A program made the translations under genes and the position numbers. Shown piece by piece: positions 1-12,041 of a stretch of DNA of 64,000 nt. Below the pieces are notes generated by a model. It was not told the origin of the DNA. It made no database searches and saw only the letters and a list, made by a program, of their open reading frames with translations. Within the stretch, counting starts at the first letter, position 1. Each line of letters starts with the position of its first letter. Location: NCBI RefSeq assembly GCF_000183135.1, contig NC_014734.1:1426001-1490000 (forward strand). The letters run 5' to 3'. The DNA comes from Paludibacter propionicigenes WB4. GTDB taxonomy: Bacteria; Bacteroidota; Bacteroidia; Bacteroidales; Paludibacteraceae.

Positions 1-134
1 AAAGCCTTGGTATGGAAAATTCTGGCTGAAGCAAAATATGGATACGAATCAACCAACTCCTTTAAGTCGGACACGTGATTATTCGTAACCAACTCCGGCT
101 TATCAACGACTGATATGAATTCCTCGTGTGTCAT
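1..134 (-). CDS. Unknown protein, 5' part only (cut by window edge)
   Basis: This is the start of a leftward gene; only the first 44 codons lie in the window, beginning at the ATG at 134-132 (MTHEEFISVVDKPELV). The visible stretch is charged and soluble-looking, with no signal peptide or membrane segment, and ends in YPYFASARIFHTKA. It begins 70 bp after the lptE stop on the same strand, so it is probably co-transcribed. In Bacteroidales the gene after lptE is usually an uncharacterised protein, sometimes with TPR repeats, followed by secG; that is known gene order, not something visible here. No function can be assigned from 44 residues. Confidence 0.6.
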   Translation of the reverse strand, partial: MTHEEFISVVDKPELVTNNHVSDLKELVDSYPYFASARIFHTKA

Positions 135-204
135 TCTAATAAAAACATTTTGAGACTAAAATAAAACAACAACAAATCAGACTAATACTCAACTCTAAAC
201 GAAT

Positions 205-741
205 TTACCATTTAGCCACCGTGTCGTTATATATATTATCCACTATATCACTTATCATTTGTTTAATCAATTGATCCTGTACATCATTCAACATCAGAGT
301 ACTATCAAAAGATTGGAAAGCCGTGTATGATTTATCAAAATCATCTTCCGAATTTTTATTATTGGTAAACCGAACCTTAAGTGTCAATGTGATTTTAGTT
401 TTGGAAGCATAAGAATCGGCCGTAATTGCCATCGGCGTTAACTGATATCCCACAATTTCGCCTTCCAAATGCAAATCTCCTCCTTTCTTTACTGCTTGTA
501 AGCGGGTTTGCTTACTATACGCATCTCTCAACGCCTCTGAAAACTCCTGCGACAGGGGTGGATAAACCAGTTCGGCATTATTGGGAAAATCGGAAATTGA
601 AATTGTTTTAATTTTTGTATAGTCAATATTAGAACCATTAAACTTGTAGGATATTGAGCAAGATGAAAGCAACAACATTATCCCTATTAAGAATAAAGTC
701 CCATTCAGTTTCTTAAGCCATGTGCGATTTAATAAGTTCAT
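205..741 (-). CDS. lptE: LptE-like LPS-assembly lipoprotein
   Basis: A 178-residue lipoprotein. The N-terminus has basic residues, a hydrophobic stretch and a lipobox LLSSC with Cys28 as the likely lipidated residue. The motif SISYKFNGSNIDYTKIKTISISDF followed by a predicted alpha/beta fold is typical of Bacteroidetes LptE, the outer-membrane partner of LptD in lipopolysaccharide insertion. The reading frame stays open upstream to 849, inside the regulator gene, but the ATG at 741 is chosen because it sits directly before the signal sequence and 10 bp after the regulator stop at 752. The regulator-lptE order is conserved in the phylum. Function assignment rests on the N-terminal motif and context; there is no catalytic residue to check. 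Confidence 0.85.
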   Translation of the reverse strand: MNLLNRTWLKKLNGTLFLIGIMLLLSSCSISYKFNGSNIDYTKIKTISISDFPNNAELVYPPLSQEFSEALRDAYSKQTRLQAVKKGGDLHLEGEIVGYQLTPMAITADSYASKTKITLTLKVRFTNNKNSEDDFDKSYTAFQSFDSTLMLNDVQDQLIKQMISDIVDNIYNDTVAKW

Positions 742-751
742 ATATCTATTA

Positions 752-2041
752 TTATTCAATTCCGTATTCTTTAATTTTCCGGTATAAAGTTCGTTCAGAG
801 ATATCAAGCTCGTCAGCCGCCAATTTTCGCTTCCCTTTGTATTTATCAAGCGTCATTTTGATCATCTCTCTTTCCATACCAGCTAGAGTTAGAGGTTTCT
901 GCATTGATTCGACCTCGTGATACTCTTCTGCATCCTGTATCGGCTCAGCCTCATCATAATGATTTTCGAAAGGTTTCGCGTCTCTTACAACCTTCTCGTT
1001 TTGATATTCAACAGGTGAATTTGATGCTGAAATTATTGTATCTTTCCTATTTAAAAAAGCTGTGGAATAATTTATATCATCATGTTTTATATCAATATTT
1101 TGGGTGCTTATGATTTCGTGAACAATTTTCTTTAGATCTGTCATATCTTTTTTCATATCAAAAAGTACTTGATACAAAATTTCTCGTTCACTATTAAAGG
1201 TTTTAGCATCATTTGTTGATGATGAGAATAAAGCCGGTAGCCTCTCCACGTCATCTTTAGGTAAATAAGCTCTTAATATTTGAGCTGTTATTTCTCTTTG
1301 CTGCTCAATGACTGATATTTGTTCTGTAATATTTTTAAGTTGTCTAACATTTCCATTCCAATAATAGTTCGATAAAAGTTGTCTCGCATCTTCTGTCAGC
1401 CTTACAGCCGGCATGCGGTATTTTTCTGCAAAATCGGATGCAAATTTTCTAAACAACAAGACAATATCTTCCTTCCTTTCTCTTAAAGCTGGTACCGAAA
1501 TAGGCACAGTATTAAGTCGGTAGAATAAATCTTCCCTGAATTTTCCATCTCGGGTAGCTTGAGTCATATTCAAATTTGTAGCAGCTACTACCCTAACATT
1601 TGTTTTTTGCGTTTTAGAAGACCCGACTTTAATGAATTCACCTGTTTCAAGCACACGCAACAATCTCACTTGCGTTGATAAAGGTAATTCTCCTACCTCA
1701 TCAAGAAATATTGTACCTCCATCAGCAACTTCAAAATAGCCTTTTCTATCAGCTGTTGCTCCAGTAAACGATCCTTTTTCGTGACCGAAGAGTTCTGAAT
1801 CTATTGTACCCTCAGGTATAGCTCCACAATTTACAGCAATATAAGGTCCATGTTTCCTGTGGCTATAATAATGTATAATCTGGGGAAAATTCTCCTTACC
1901 CACACCACTTTCACCTGTTATTAATACAGACAAATCAGTTGGGGCTACTTGTACAGCAATATCAATTGCTCTGTTTAGTATTTCAGATGTACCAATAATA
2001 CCAAAGCGCTGTTTGACAGCTTGTATTTCTGATTGTTGCAT
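752..2041 (-). CDS. Sigma-54-dependent transcriptional activator without receiver domain
   Basis: A 429-residue bacterial enhancer-binding protein. The AAA+ domain begins almost at once: Walker A GESGVGKE at residues 43-50, the sigma-54 contact loop GSFTGA at 90-95 (Ser replaces the usual Ala), Walker B IFLDE near 111-115, and an arginine-finger region FREDLFYRLN. A low-complexity linker of about 90 residues follows and then a Fis-type helix-turn-helix (KRKLAADELDISERTLYRKI) at the C-terminus. There is no N-terminal response-regulator or GAF domain, so its input must come some other way. The gene lies immediately before lptE with a 10-bp gap, an arrangement conserved in Bacteroidetes. The target promoters cannot be told from this sequence. 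Confidence 0.9.
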   Translation of the reverse strand: MQQSEIQAVKQRFGIIGTSEILNRAIDIAVQVAPTDLSVLITGESGVGKENFPQIIHYYSHRKHGPYIAVNCGAIPEGTIDSELFGHEKGSFTGATADRKGYFEVADGGTIFLDEVGELPLSTQVRLLRVLETGEFIKVGSSKTQKTNVRVVAATNLNMTQATRDGKFREDLFYRLNTVPISVPALRERKEDIVLLFRKFASDFAEKYRMPAVRLTEDARQLLSNYYWNGNVRQLKNITEQISVIEQQREITAQILRAYLPKDDVERLPALFSSSTNDAKTFNSEREILYQVLFDMKKDMTDLKKIVHEIISTQNIDIKHDDINYSTAFLNRKDTIISASNSPVEYQNEKVVRDAKPFENHYDEAEPIQDAEEYHEVESMQKPLTLAGMEREMIKMTLDKYKGKRKLAADELDISERTLYRKIKEYGIE

Positions 2042-2137
2042 ATATTCTAGGAATTTACACTGTAATTATGGCATAATAAACATGACAAAATTACTAAATA
2101 AATAAAGAACTATAACCTAAAAAAAATAAAATATAGC

Positions 2138-2145
2138 CAAAGATA
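2138..2145 (-). promoter_or_regulatory. Candidate -7 box for the sigma-54 regulator-lptE operon
   Basis: On the minus strand this reads TATCTTTG, an exact fit to the Bacteroidetes -7 consensus TAnnTTTG. It lies about 95 bp before the regulator ATG. No good TTTG is seen at the expected -33 spacing, so the call rests on the -7 box alone. The rest of the 2042-2281 gap holds only AT-rich sequence and the terminator of the gene to the right. Confidence 0.4.
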
Positions 2146-2220
2146 CTTTTATTACAGAAAACTAAATAAGTATTGACGATCATTACAAAAACTACAAGCC
2201 AATCAAATAACAATTTCACA

Positions 2221-2259
2221 AAAAAAAGAAGTAGAATTATTTATTCTACTTCTTTTTTT
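2221..2259 (-). terminator. Terminator of the TonB-system operon
   Basis: An inverted repeat with arms AGAAGTAGAAT and ATTCTACTTCT, flanked by runs of A on one side and T on the other. Read on the minus strand it follows the TPR gene stop (2282) by about 20 bp and ends in a long U run. Confidence 0.8.
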
Positions 2260-2281
2260 GATTGTCAATTTTAACTCTATA

Positions 2282-3913
2282 CTATTTCTTCCCTTTTATG
2301 GATTTATCTAATCCATCAATAGCTCGCAAAGCAACTTCGTCCGCTGGATTAATAGCTAATATCTTATTCCAATATACTTTTGATTGAACGTAGTCCTTTT
2401 TTTGAAAATAATAGTAACCCAAATATCTTGAGCATTCAATTATGATTGAATTGTATCTAACATCGGCCTTAGGTTCAACAATAGCAAGAGTTTGTTCGTA
2501 ATAAGGTTTAGCTAATCCAAAATTAGTTTCAGTCTCAAGCCCAAAATTCGCTAATGCCCTCCAACGACTTCCTCTATATACCGTAGGTTCTAGGGTAACT
2601 ACTTTAGCGAAAAGCGTATCAGCTTTTAACAGGTTGTTCCTTTTTAAAGTTGCATCAATTTTTTCAGCATTTGCATAGTTATAATACAATTTACCTAAAT
2701 CCAAATATACATCAGCATTGATTTTATCTTCAGTCAAAAGACTAACATACTTATTATATGTTATAATAGCATTATTGTAATCTAACTTCTCAGCATACAT
2801 ATCTGATATATCCTTGATAAATCCGATCTGTTTGTTATCTAGATCATAAGCCTTTTTGAATTGCTCAATGGCCAAATCATATTGTTTTTTAGCACGCAAT
2901 GCATTTCCATAATATGTATAATCGTAATACGATATTTCAGGGTTGTCAGATTTATTAAAAAAAGCATCTGCATACTTAAGTGCATCATCATATTTCTGTA
3001 ATGATACGCAGTTATACATTGCTAGACGATTAAATACAGGATTTCTTGGAGATTTTTGCAGTCCTAATTGAGCTACTTCCAACGATTTATTAAAATCACC
3101 ACTATAAAAAACAGACGAAGCATATTTTGTAAAGTCTGCTACGCTTGTGTTACCAGATTTCAAATAATTATCATAATACTCTGTAGCTTGCTTAAACTCG
3201 TTGTTAGAGTAATACAAATCACCAAGTTCTCTGTCAGCAAGCAAGAAAGATGGCTCCTTAGCTTTTAATTCGTTAAGTTTTGAGATTGCTAAAGGTGAAT
3301 TAACCCCTCTATAAGCTCTAGCATACTTAATATAAGCCTCTTTACAATTAGCATCATAAAGTATAGCCATTTCGTAATTACTACATGCTGCACCAACATC
3401 TTTTTTGGCTAATTCAATATCACCAGATAAAACAGCTAAAGGTGCATATTTTACCTTAATGTTTTTAGCTTTTTCTCTGTAGTTTATTGCGTCATCAAAT
3501 TGTCCATTTGCTAAATAAGATTCAGCAGCAGCAATATAAAAATCAGGATTCTTCTTTGCAACAGGCAGTTTCAGGGTACTTTGAATTTCTTGTTCTGCAG
3601 CCTTAGGATTAGATTTAATCTTAAGCATAGCCAGTCCTATTGAATTCAGTGCGTTGGCACCTTCGCCTGTCAGTCCTTTATTAAAATAATATGTTGAAGA
3701 ATCTGTCTTATTTTCGCCAAAATATATTTTACCTAAATAGTAGCATGTTTCTGAACTGGTTGTTGGATCTGTAGTAAGCTCACTTAACAACAATGGCTTT
3801 GCTACGTCGGGAAACCCAGCTTTATAATACGATATTCCCTGTCCACCTCTGGCTTGTACAGTAAAGCTTGCAACCAATAAAATTAAAATGAGAGATAAAA
3901 AGATACGTTTCAT
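2282..3913 (-). CDS. Secreted tetratricopeptide-repeat protein of the TonB operon
   Basis: A 543-residue protein with a clear signal peptide (MKRIFLSLILILLVASFTVQA, cleaved after about residue 21) followed by TPR-like helical pairs through nearly the whole length, for instance AKPLLLSELTTDP, YYLGKIYFGENKTDSSTYYF, and DLAIEQFKKAYDLDNKQ. The protein is expected in the periplasm or facing it. It is the last gene of the exbB-exbD-exbD-tonB-phosphate-binding operon, 28 bp after the preceding gene, and a terminator follows. TPR repeats are protein-interaction surfaces; a scaffolding role in the TonB/ExbBD complex is an inference from operon position. No enzymatic motif is present. Confidence 0.85.
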   Translation of the reverse strand: MKRIFLSLILILLVASFTVQARGGQGISYYKAGFPDVAKPLLLSELTTDPTTSSETCYYLGKIYFGENKTDSSTYYFNKGLTGEGANALNSIGLAMLKIKSNPKAAEQEIQSTLKLPVAKKNPDFYIAAAESYLANGQFDDAINYREKAKNIKVKYAPLAVLSGDIELAKKDVGAACSNYEMAILYDANCKEAYIKYARAYRGVNSPLAISKLNELKAKEPSFLLADRELGDLYYSNNEFKQATEYYDNYLKSGNTSVADFTKYASSVFYSGDFNKSLEVAQLGLQKSPRNPVFNRLAMYNCVSLQKYDDALKYADAFFNKSDNPEISYYDYTYYGNALRAKKQYDLAIEQFKKAYDLDNKQIGFIKDISDMYAEKLDYNNAIITYNKYVSLLTEDKINADVYLDLGKLYYNYANAEKIDATLKRNNLLKADTLFAKVVTLEPTVYRGSRWRALANFGLETETNFGLAKPYYEQTLAIVEPKADVRYNSIIIECSRYLGYYYFQKKDYVQSKVYWNKILAINPADEVALRAIDGLDKSIKGKK

Positions 3914-3941
3914 GTAGCTTGTAGTATAAAATAGTTTATGA

Positions 3942-4880
3942 TTATTCGTCTTTAATGTTCACAATCCGTATAGGTTGTGTTGCCGGAACCAATCCGGATT
4001 TTAATATAATTCTTTGCCCTCTATCTCCTGTCATAAAAGATGTAAGACTTGATGGCATAGATCCTCTTGGGTCATTTACAATAACATAAATAGTTCTTGT
4101 AAATGGATAATATCCGTAAAACAAATAGGCTTGAAAAGGTTTATAACTATTTGATGTCGTTGCTTCTTCTTCAGAACTAACAGACATTACTCGTATTTCA
4201 TTTTTAAAAGATAGGTTTGTTGTGTCTTTTTCATTCCCCAACCAATTTACTCCAATTACTCCAATTGCATTTGGTGTTTTTGAAACATAATCAATTACTT
4301 CAGGATTTGTATTTTGTGCAGACAAAGATGATGCCAGTTTTTGTCCTCTACAGATAGAATCTATTGCATATCTTACAGTACTTGAATTTTTATTGTCAAA
4401 TACGATCTGAAATTTTCCTAGTTTTGATTTTGGATATATATCTTTCCAGTTGGTAACCTTCCCTGTTAGAATGCTTTTAATCTGATCTACAGAGATTAAT
4501 GAATCAGGATTGTGATTGTTTATTATCAGTGCAATTCCGTCTGTAGCCAACTTATAGGAACGCGGTGAAAATTTTCTGCTTTTAAATGACAACTCTTCAT
4601 TGGAAGATAGCGGACGAGTTGCAATAACAAATCGTACGCTATCCTTCAATAGAAGATTTATAGCATCTACCTCATTTGTATAATGAGGTACGATGCCTGC
4701 TTTAGGATACATAGCTTCAAATACATCTACTTCTTCTTGAATAATTGGTTTGAAATTTTCATCTACTGCAATTGGAATAACTCCCTCTGTATATGTATCT
4801 GTAAATTTGTCCTTAACCTTGGGCTGACATGAGACCAAAAATAATATGAAGAAAAAAGAAAGTAATTTGAATCTAATCAT
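3942..4880 (-). CDS. PstS-like periplasmic substrate-binding lipoprotein
   Basis: A 312-residue lipoprotein: MIRFKLLSFFFILFLVSC gives a lipobox with Cys18. The body matches the PBP-like domain family of phosphate-binding proteins: IPIAVDENFKPIIQEEVDVFE, ATRPLSSNEE, LATDGIALIIN, QIKSILTGKVTNWKDI and the end FMTGDRGQRIILKSGLVPA are typical. The frame is open up to 4922, but that start would overlap tonB; the ATG at 4880 sits 5 bp after the tonB stop and begins the signal peptide. There are no pstC, pstA or pstB genes here. In Bacteroidetes this protein sits regularly in the exbBD-tonB operon, so a role beside TonB rather than in an ABC phosphate importer is plausible but inferred. Confidence 0.85.
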   Translation of the reverse strand: MIRFKLLSFFFILFLVSCQPKVKDKFTDTYTEGVIPIAVDENFKPIIQEEVDVFEAMYPKAGIVPHYTNEVDAINLLLKDSVRFVIATRPLSSNEELSFKSRKFSPRSYKLATDGIALIINNHNPDSLISVDQIKSILTGKVTNWKDIYPKSKLGKFQIVFDNKNSSTVRYAIDSICRGQKLASSLSAQNTNPEVIDYVSKTPNAIGVIGVNWLGNEKDTTNLSFKNEIRVMSVSSEEEATTSNSYKPFQAYLFYGYYPFTRTIYVIVNDPRGSMPSSLTSFMTGDRGQRIILKSGLVPATQPIRIVNIKDE

Positions 4881-4885
4881 GTTTA

Positions 4886-5683
4886 TTAATTCAATTTGAA
4901 TGTTATTGGCAATGTATACCAAACTGAAACATTTACACCATTTTGTTTTCCAGGTATAAACTTAGGAAGTGATTTTACAACTCTCACAGCTTCTTTATCA
5001 CATGCAGTATCTAAAGATCTTACTACTTCAACCTTATCTACTGTACCTGATTTCGAAACCACAAAACGTAAAGTTACTTTTCCCTGTACTCCATTTTCGG
5101 CAGCTATAGGAGGGTAATTTAAGTGGTCTCTAATATACTTTAATAATTCAACATCGCCACCAGGAAAAACAGGCATCTGTTCAATAACAGTATATACTTT
5201 TTCTTCCACTTCCTGAGTAACTGCTTGCTTTACGTCAGCAATATCCTTACCTCCTGTTTCATCGTTTCCTTTTACGTCAGCGATTGAAATAGCAGTTTTT
5301 GTATTATTAAGCATTTCCTGACTTTTGAACTCTTCTTTTACTTCTTCGTCCTTTTTAATGACCGGAGCAGTAAATTTAATCGAACTTTTTAAAGCTGGTG
5401 GAGGTTCAACCGCCTTAGGCTTCTTTATATCATTCTTTACTTCAGGTTTTTCCAATTTTGATAATGTTGTAACTTCGGTCACTACTTCTCTTTCTTTTGG
5501 TTTAACCATTTCAATCAATTTTGGTAAGCTAAATCCAACAATAGCTACAACTGTAATAATTATCATCGCAGTATTATGTCTTTTGTTAGATTCGCCACGT
5601 AATTGATACGCGCCGTATTGCTTGTTCTTACCTTGAAAAACAAGTTCACGCCATTCCAAGGAAGTTAAATCTATTTTTGCCAT
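4886..5683 (-). CDS. tonB: TonB energy transducer
   Basis: A 265-residue protein. A short cytoplasmic N-terminus carries the Bacteroidetes signature WRELVFQGKNKQYGAYQLR (about 11-29), then one membrane span (about 39-58), a Pro/Lys/Glu-rich periplasmic linker (EKPEVKNDIKKPKAVEPPP), and a C-terminal TonB domain from about 165 (VFPGGDVELLKYIRDHLNYP to WYTLPITFKLN). It passes proton-motive energy from ExbB/ExbD to SusC-type outer-membrane receptors. It lies 24 bp after the second exbD gene and 5 bp before the phosphate-binding-protein gene, all on the minus strand, clearly one operon. Confidence 0.93.
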   Translation of the reverse strand: MAKIDLTSLEWRELVFQGKNKQYGAYQLRGESNKRHNTAMIIITVVAIVGFSLPKLIEMVKPKEREVVTEVTTLSKLEKPEVKNDIKKPKAVEPPPALKSSIKFTAPVIKKDEEVKEEFKSQEMLNNTKTAISIADVKGNDETGGKDIADVKQAVTQEVEEKVYTVIEQMPVFPGGDVELLKYIRDHLNYPPIAAENGVQGKVTLRFVVSKSGTVDKVEVVRSLDTACDKEAVRVVKSLPKFIPGKQNGVNVSVWYTLPITFKLN

Positions 5684-5707
5684 CTTGTTAATATTTTGGT
5701 CATTTAA

Positions 5708-6367
5708 CTATTTAGAGGATCCTTGACTTAGTGTACCTTTGTTTCGCAAATTCCTAATTAAAAAATAATCTCCAGGTGTTATCTTGTCAATAACATACTT
5801 TCCAATATTACAAATTTGCATTTCATCAAGTGCATCAATCAAATTCTTATAGGTTGCTCTATCAGATGCTTTTATAATTACAGTCGGTGTACCCTTTCCG
5901 CCTTTTATCTCGGAAACCTGTTTTTTAAATTCTTCTTGACTAATTTTCAACTGAACTTTTTGTTCTTTCAAGTCATTGATCTTATTTACTGCCACTGTGT
6001 TGCGTTTCAATAAAAATGCTCTCAAACCATCAGCTTTATAAGAACTTAGTTTTAAAGAATTATAATCCTTAACATCTGCCTGGCCAGTATAATAAAATAC
6101 TGAATCACCACCTGTCAAAAGCAATGTTACTGCCTCCGAAGCCTTTACAGCATCTTTATCTTTTTCCGTAATTTTATTATCATTAGTCGGCATGCTTATT
6201 TCCATCGTTTGAGGTTTACTCAACGATGTACATAACATAAAGAAAGTAATCAGCAACATGTTCATATCCACCATAGGTGTAAAATCGACGTGAACGCTAA
6301 TTTTTTTCTGTTTACTGCCACCTTTCTTCTTTTTTCCTCCGCCTTCGTTACTTTGTATTTCAGCCAT
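5708..6367 (-). CDS. exbD: ExbD/TolR-family protein (second copy)
   Basis: A 219-residue biopolymer-transport protein. A Lys-rich cytoplasmic tail (GGGKKKKGGSKQKKISVHV) leads into one membrane helix with the conserved Asp of the family (VDFTPMVDMNMLLITFFML), then a long periplasmic domain that ends in ASDRATYKNLIDALDEMQ. The Asp in the helix is the proton-pathway residue in ExbD. It is 8 bp after the other exbD and differs a great deal from it in sequence, so the two are old paralogs, perhaps forming a mixed dimer in the ExbB pore; that pairing is inferred. Confidence 0.9.
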   Translation of the reverse strand: MAEIQSNEGGGKKKKGGSKQKKISVHVDFTPMVDMNMLLITFFMLCTSLSKPQTMEISMPTNDNKITEKDKDAVKASEAVTLLLTGGDSVFYYTGQADVKDYNSLKLSSYKADGLRAFLLKRNTVAVNKINDLKEQKVQLKISQEEFKKQVSEIKGGKGTPTVIIKASDRATYKNLIDALDEMQICNIGKYVIDKITPGDYFLIRNLRNKGTLSQGSSK

Positions 6368-6375
6368 AATTTTGT

Positions 6376-6987
6376 TTATTTTTTATTAGCAGTTTCATTC
6401 TTAAGTGACGTAATCAGATTGTACCTGTTTTCTCTCAAATCCAAAAGAGAATTCATTACATTTTTAATTACTTTATAGGGCGTTTTCTGGTCAGCCTTAA
6501 TAGCTATCCTAAATGCAGGATTAACCGCTTTAGCTTTTTGTATCCATACTTTAAACTGATTGTCAAGACTATCAGTTGGTATACCATAATTACCAAGTAC
6601 TTTATCTTGTTCCTCTCCCTTTAAGGCTAAAAAAGCTTTCATACTTTTTATGGGTATTCCAAATGTCTGTGCAATTTTGAACTTTTTCTTTTCTTGTTCA
6701 GTAAATGTCACTCCATAATGACTACCCACACTATCCAAGGTATTTACCATATCGGCTTGTTTATCCATGCTCATGAATACCTTTCCTTTAGGATCTATCA
6801 AAATTGACAGAACATTCGTTTCGGGTATTTTGATCTCAGAAACAGACCCCGGAGTTGTTACTTGTACTGGCTCTTTTTTCACGAACGTAGAAGTTAACAT
6901 GAAAAAAGTAAGCAGAAGCACTGTAACGTCGCTCATCGCGGTCATATCGATACGGGTACTCTTCCTTGCTACTTTTACTTTAGACAT
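6376..6987 (-). CDS. exbD: ExbD/TolR-family protein (first copy)
   Basis: A 203-residue protein with the ExbD layout: short basic N-terminus (SKVKVARKSTRIDM), one membrane helix MSDVTVLLLTFFMLTSTFV with the conserved Asp, and a periplasmic domain ending in ADQKTPYKVIKNVMNSLLDL. The periplasmic part carries an insertion of roughly 60 residues (about 80-140) rich in charged residues, longer than in proteobacterial ExbD. It lies between exbB (23 bp gap) and the second exbD. Together with ExbB it forms the proton-driven motor that energises TonB. Confidence 0.9.
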   Translation of the reverse strand: MSKVKVARKSTRIDMTAMSDVTVLLLTFFMLTSTFVKKEPVQVTTPGSVSEIKIPETNVLSILIDPKGKVFMSMDKQADMVNTLDSVGSHYGVTFTEQEKKKFKIAQTFGIPIKSMKAFLALKGEEQDKVLGNYGIPTDSLDNQFKVWIQKAKAVNPAFRIAIKADQKTPYKVIKNVMNSLLDLRENRYNLITSLKNETANKK

Positions 6988-7010
6988 AATTTCGCTTTAT
7001 TTTAGGTTGA

Positions 7011-7832
7011 TTACTTGTGAGATGCAGCAAATGTTTGTACGATAGAGAAACCTACTTCGTCAATAGAGAAAGTAAGTGAGTCAATTTTACTTGTGAAATA
7101 GTTATACGAAATAACAGCTAAAGCACCTGTTGCGATACCGAAAGCAGTATTAATCAAAGCCTCAGAAATACCTTGAGAAAGTGCCATAGAATCTGTACCA
7201 CCAGCACCTGCTAATGAAGCAAACGAACGAATCATACCGATTACCGTTCCTAACAGCCCCATCAACGTACCTAATGTTGTGATAGTAGCAATAACAGGTA
7301 GATTTTGGCTTAACATTGGTAATTCCAAAGCAGTAGCTTCTTCAACCTCTTTTTGAATAGCCAGAATTTGTTGTTCTTTTGATAATGTTTTATCTTCTTC
7401 TACCTCTGCATATTTTACCAAAGCAGATGTTACTACATTACCAACTGATCCTTTTTGTTTATCGCAAATTGCTGTTGCACCTGCGATATCACCTTTGGTC
7501 AATGCTGTTTTGATTTCCTGAACAAATTTAGCCAGATTACCTTTACCTTGTGCTGATTTTATAGCAAAAAATCTTTCTACACTTAAAGCCAATACTGTAA
7601 GTAATAATGTTTGAATGATCGGAACAATGAAACCTCCTTTATAAACTGTACCAAGTAAATTACCATCAAGTGGGTGATTATTAGGATCTCCATTTACAAA
7701 GTTTGCCGGGTTACCGAACACATAGTGAAAAATTGCAATTGCAAGTACGAAACATGCAGCAATAACAAGACCTGATGATTTAATACCGGTGAATTGTTTA
7801 CCTTTTTTTGGTTGTTTTTGATTCTTTGCCAT
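7011..7832 (-). CDS. exbB: MotA/TolQ/ExbB proton-channel protein
   Basis: A 273-residue inner-membrane protein. After a basic tail (MAKNQKQPKKGKQF) there is a first membrane helix (GLVIAACFVLAIAIFHYVF), a second (IVPIIQTLLLTVLALSVERF), a cytoplasmic helical domain, then the family core NLPVIATITTLGTLMGLLGTVIGMIRSF and a last helix near TAFGIATGALAVISYNYF. The frame is open to 7874, but the ATG at 7832 is preferred because the extra 14 residues (TIIKNNTNKKN) look like translated A-rich leader. This is the first gene of the tonB operon. The Thr residues in the GTVIG helix are the usual ion-path residues. Confidence 0.92.
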   Translation of the reverse strand: MAKNQKQPKKGKQFTGIKSSGLVIAACFVLAIAIFHYVFGNPANFVNGDPNNHPLDGNLLGTVYKGGFIVPIIQTLLLTVLALSVERFFAIKSAQGKGNLAKFVQEIKTALTKGDIAGATAICDKQKGSVGNVVTSALVKYAEVEEDKTLSKEQQILAIQKEVEEATALELPMLSQNLPVIATITTLGTLMGLLGTVIGMIRSFASLAGAGGTDSMALSQGISEALINTAFGIATGALAVISYNYFTSKIDSLTFSIDEVGFSIVQTFAASHK

Positions 7833-8785
7833 AACGTTTTTTTTATTAGTATTATTTTTTATAATTGTTTTCAAAAATATTTATAGATATTATTTTATAG
7901 AATTTAATATAATCACAGAAATATGAAAGACTTACAATACAATTCCTAGAATTTTAAACATTCAACTAGAGAGACATTCAATCAAGTATATTTATTCAGG
8001 TATTATTTATAACGAGCACAAAAATAGCAACAAAATCATTAAAGTTGATGCTTTTTACAATTTTTAATTGTATTTTTTTGCAGACGCCTGAATTTCACAG
8101 AAATATAACATACAGAACGTTGTTTTTCATATAAAATACTGTAAATAATGTGAGATTTATAATACAGTTTTATGACAGAAATAACTAACTTAACTTATTG
8201 TTCGAAAATCATTCTTTGATTAGTCCTCTTATAAATATCTGGCATTTCCCAGCTATTTTTTACTATTCATCTAATCGCATTCGAAAATACAATAGAATGA
8301 TTAGTATGATTAAAAACTAAATTTTTTCAGTCAAAAATTCATATGATTTATTCCTCCGATTACCGAGAATACGCTATTTTACAGACAACTACACACTTAA
8401 GTACAGAGGCAAAATACACATTTTTTTGTATTAAATTGCATTATAAATTCAGCATTCAAATATATAAAAAAAAACAATTTATAAGCATAAACCTGCACCT
8501 TTTTTCAATACATTTTCATTAAAAAATTCTACTTTTTGGGCTGTATCATTCCATTGCGAAAATTTCAGAAACCATATATATTTATTATTTCATCATTGAA
8601 TAAAAAGAATGAATAAATAGATAGAAATTGTATACATACAGTATATATATACAACGCAATATTGCAATTTCTACGATGCATGATTATACGAAATAAAAAC
8701 GCTGCAATCTAAATAATTCTAATCAAAGTTAGCTGCATTTCGTAAATCAAATCGTATTTTTTGCCTGTATTTGACTTACGGGCAT
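7833..8785. other. AT-rich intergenic region, no gene seen
   Basis: About 950 bp between the divergent-from-nothing exbB start and the end of the rRNA operon. It is very AT-rich with stops in all frames and no convincing ORF. The exbB operon promoter must lie here; the best -7 match on the minus strand is TATTTTTG at 8026-8019, but it lacks a well-spaced -33 element. No repeat family recognised elsewhere in the window is present. Confidence 0.6.
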
Positions 8786-8822
8786 AAAAAAAAGCCTCAC
8801 ACAATTTCTTGTATGAGGCTTT
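8786..8822 (-). terminator. rRNA operon terminator
   Basis: Perfect 9-bp inverted repeat AAAGCCTCA / TGAGGCTTT (8791-8799 with 8814-8822) followed on the minus strand by eight U residues, directly after the 5S gene. Confidence 0.85.
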
Positions 8823-8824
8823 AA

Positions 8825-8934
<110 letters not shown>

Positions 8935-9150
8935 AATACGGTTTATTTAGTTGACAGATTATTGGTTAATTAGTTGGTTAGTTATGATTGGTATTAAACC
9001 AATTACTTATTACACTTAATTACTCAATTAACTTGTTATAATAGATAATTGAAAAAGAAGAGAGAAAAATACGCAAAGAGCGGGTTTGTTTCCTTTATCT
9101 CTACCTTTATTATTCCCCTTTAGGGGTTAGGGGTAGATTAGGGGTTCTAA
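8935..9150 (-). other. 23S-5S spacer with part of the 23S processing stem
   Basis: A 216-bp spacer. The purine-rich run at 9052-9070 (AAAAAGAAGAGAGAAAAA) is complementary, with one bulge, to the pyrimidine-rich run at 12151-12168 before the 23S gene, as expected for the stem that RNase III cuts to release pre-23S RNA. The spacer also holds a single copy of the GGGG/CCCC dispersed element. Confidence 0.5.
9113..9146 (-). repeat. Dispersed CCCCTAA repeat, single copy in the rRNA spacer
   Basis: TTCCCCTTTAGGGGTTAGGGG and a following AGGGG word: same family as copies at 14518, 19485, 19569, 43901, 43986, 44570 and 44640. The core CCCCTTTAGGGG is itself a palindrome. Confidence 0.75.

Positions 9151-12041
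<2,891 letters not shown>

Noticed and set aside
7833-8785. Hidden small gene or ncRNA in the long AT-rich gap
   Set aside because: Stops in all frames, no promoter-terminator pair and no structured GC-rich segment were found.
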